From B73-G16 sp964448445 (lineage in GTDB: Bacteria; Desulfobacterota; B13-G15): a DNA stretch of 6,035 bases. Position numbers and translations under genes: made by a program. Shown in pieces: positions 5,868-6,035 of the stretch. Under the pieces are notes generated by a model. That model had not been told where the DNA came from and ran no database searches. It saw only the letters and a program-made list of their open reading frames with translations. Positions within the stretch are counted from its first letter, which is position 1. Every line of letters starts with the position of its first letter. The DNA lies in NCBI GenBank assembly GCA_964448445.1, contig CAYVAU010000074.1, forward strand, positions 1-6,035. Reading direction: 5' to 3'.

Positions 5868-6034
5868 CGGTTGAAATGATGGAGGATGGCCTCCAGCACC
5901 CCACCGGCTATGGCCCTTGCCTTGTCCGATATCGTGAAGCAATACTCTCTTATCCCCCTTGGGTCGATGTCGCCGAGCTTAAGCCCTTTGGATACCTCCA
6001 TGCCCCCCCTCAAAAGCCCCCGAATCACACCGTC
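5864..6034 (-). CDS. yqeB: Selenium-dependent molybdenum cofactor biosynthesis protein YqeB, C-terminal fragment (5' part beyond the right edge)
   Basis: The last 56 codons of a gene entering from the right edge are visible; the stop TGA is at 5866-5864. The peptide contains GVIRGLLRGGMEV, KGLKLGDIDPRG and ISDKARAIAGGVLEAIL. These match the conserved C terminus of the YqeB (EF_2563-type) family, found with YqeC, SelD and molybdenum hydroxylases that carry a labile selenium ligand. The frame is too short to stand out as an open reading frame, but it is intact up to the window edge. Its TGA overlaps the ATG of the fusion gene by four bases (ATGA), which supports an operon and sets the next gene's start. 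The N-terminal part is not visible, so completeness of the gene cannot be judged. Within what is seen, the family match is strong and its location directly before yqeC is the known arrangement. Confidence 0.85.
   Translation of the reverse strand, partial: DGVIRGLLRGGMEVSKGLKLGDIDPRGIREYCFTISDKARAIAGGVLEAILHHFNR
5880..5895 (-). repeat. Short perfect inverted repeat at the end of yqeB
   Basis: TGGAGG and CCTCCA form a 6-base stem around a 4-base loop, located 12 bases before the ATG at 5867. On the mRNA the 5' arm carries GGAGG. It falls in codons of the conserved yqeB C terminus, so it may be chance. There is no U-tract, so it is not a terminator. Confidence 0.35.
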
Positions 6035-6035
6035 G

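Noticed and set aside
5868..5942. Upstream extension of the methyltransferase-YqeC protein to 5942
   Set aside because: The extra 25 codons overlap the conserved C terminus of yqeB in another frame, while the ATG at 5867 sits in a classic ATGA overlap and begins the plausible protein.
5951..5960. Suspected frameshift in yqeB at a run of C (GDIDPRG region)
   Set aside because: Recounting gives five C bases. With five, the frame reads through GDIDPRGIREYCF to the stop at 5864 without interruption.

Overview
The window looks like a GC-rich chromosome segment from a Gram-negative, probably anaerobic bacterium. The standalone heptose-1-phosphate adenylyltransferase implies ADP-heptose and hence lipopolysaccharide. 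The YqeB/YqeC pair implies a selenium-dependent molybdenum hydroxylase system. MutL carries the nicking-endonuclease motif, as in lineages without MutH. Together with frequent AGG arginine codons and very tight gene packing, this fits a deltaproteobacterial (Desulfobacterota-type) genome, possibly a thermophile; the taxonomy is inference.

Layout. Positions 1-1446 (+) hold most of mutL, cut by the left edge. Everything to the right lies on the minus strand and reads as one compact operon, in transcription order: the C-terminal end of yqeB (cut by the right edge), a methyltransferase-YqeC fusion, a half-size EamA-type membrane protein, exodeoxyribonuclease III, an M18 aminopeptidase and rfaE2. 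The junctions are a 4-base ATGA overlap, a 1-base overlap, a 2-base gap, a 10-base gap and another ATGA overlap. Stop codons are reused inside or beside the next gene's Shine-Dalgarno sequence. The operon meets mutL tail to tail, and the two coding regions overlap by 17 bases. There is no intergenic stretch above 10 bases, and I see no RNA gene, mobile element, CRISPR array, terminator or promoter. The operon promoter must lie beyond the right edge.

How the genes work together. yqeB and the yqeC domain belong to the accessory set for labile-selenium molybdenum hydroxylases. The later genes are housekeeping functions: abasic-site and 3'-end DNA repair, peptide turnover and LPS core-heptose activation. 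They seem to be strung onto the same transcript by genome compaction rather than by a shared pathway. The most unusual feature is the methyltransferase-like domain fused to the N terminus of YqeC. Its SAM-binding motifs look degenerate, and a plausible internal start could still release a normal-sized YqeC.
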